A stretch of DNA of 64,000 nucleotides from Prorocentrum cordatum. Taxonomy: Eukaryota; Sar; Dinophyceae; Prorocentrales; Prorocentraceae. The DNA lies in assembly GCA_963575745.1 (NCBI GenBank), contig CAUYUJ010011148.1, positions 186,952 through 250,951 on the forward strand, written 5' to 3'. A program made the position numbers and the translations under genes. Position 1 is the first letter of the stretch, and each line of letters opens with the position of its first letter. The notes under the pieces were generated by a model. That model saw only the letters and a program-made list of their open reading frames with translations, did no database searches and had not been told where the DNA came from. Of this stretch, positions 63,905 to 64,000 are shown piece after piece.

Positions 63905-64000
63905 AGACAGGAGGAGGACGAGAGGAGGATGGGAGGAGAACGAAAGGAGGACGGGAGCAGGACGGGAGGAGGACGGGAGGAGCAACATCAAGCAAGCGCA
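63905..64000. repeat. GGAGGACGGGA minisatellite (runs off the window)
   Basis: Imperfect 10-bp units of GGAGGACGGGAGCAGGACGG, to about 63982. Confidence 0.85.

Overview
The window looks like nuclear DNA of a dinoflagellate. Three sequence signs support this. (1) A 21-nt match to the conserved core of the dinoflagellate spliced leader (DinoSL) lies at 54330-54350. (2) An adenylyl-sulfate kinase gene at 40406-41211 (minus) is interrupted by a 218-bp intron with non-canonical GA-AG ends in the AG|G context known from dinoflagellates. (3) The DNA is gene-poor and GC-rich, packed with microsatellites, minisatellites and short inverted-repeat elements, and carries a non-LTR retrotransposon of dinoflagellate type. 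The species cannot be named from the sequence.

Layout. 0-8 kb: (AT), (CAT), (GGA) and (TG) tracts, a 58-bp tandem repeat, a 607-bp tandem duplication, 95/73-bp tandem repeats and a GAGGCTGAGGCAG minisatellite. 8-31 kb: dispersed short repeat families (called A to I here), three strong foldback hairpins (9.8, 11.3, 13.9 kb), very long (CAT)n arrays (14.1-14.6, 26.3-27.9 kb), an 89-bp satellite, a Thr-rich mucin-like broken reading frame preceded by a spliced-leader-like sequence (16.5-17.3 kb), a 33-nt poly-G run, and an inverted repeat at 28.2-29.25 kb. 31-40 kb: a CAAA/CACA tract, a ~1.9-kb array of the 89-bp satellite and more short elements. 40-45.1 kb: the APS kinase gene, several TIR elements, 12-bp arrays and a GC3-rich exon for a secreted-protein N terminus. 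45-51 kb: ACAT/TGTGTTG tracts, repeats and a retroelement-like zinc-finger fragment. 51-61.4 kb: repeat family I and a 53-bp tandem array surround one essentially full-length LINE (54330-60925). 61.4-64 kb: no recognisable gene.

The only recognised cellular gene is APS kinase (PAPS synthesis in sulfate assimilation). The LINE has ORF1 (zinc ribbon plus coiled coil) and a broken ORF2 (AP-type endonuclease, reverse transcriptase, RNase H, C-terminal zinc finger) with one stop and three frameshifts. The best lead is the LINE 5' end. It begins with the DinoSL followed by a second, decayed SL copy, ends in a short A run, and sits inside a (TCC)n tract for which a LINE-free paralogous site exists at about 52.31 kb. 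This suggests repeated rounds of transcription, spliced-leader trans-splicing and re-insertion of the element. Most long open frames elsewhere are readings of simple repeats and are not annotated as genes.
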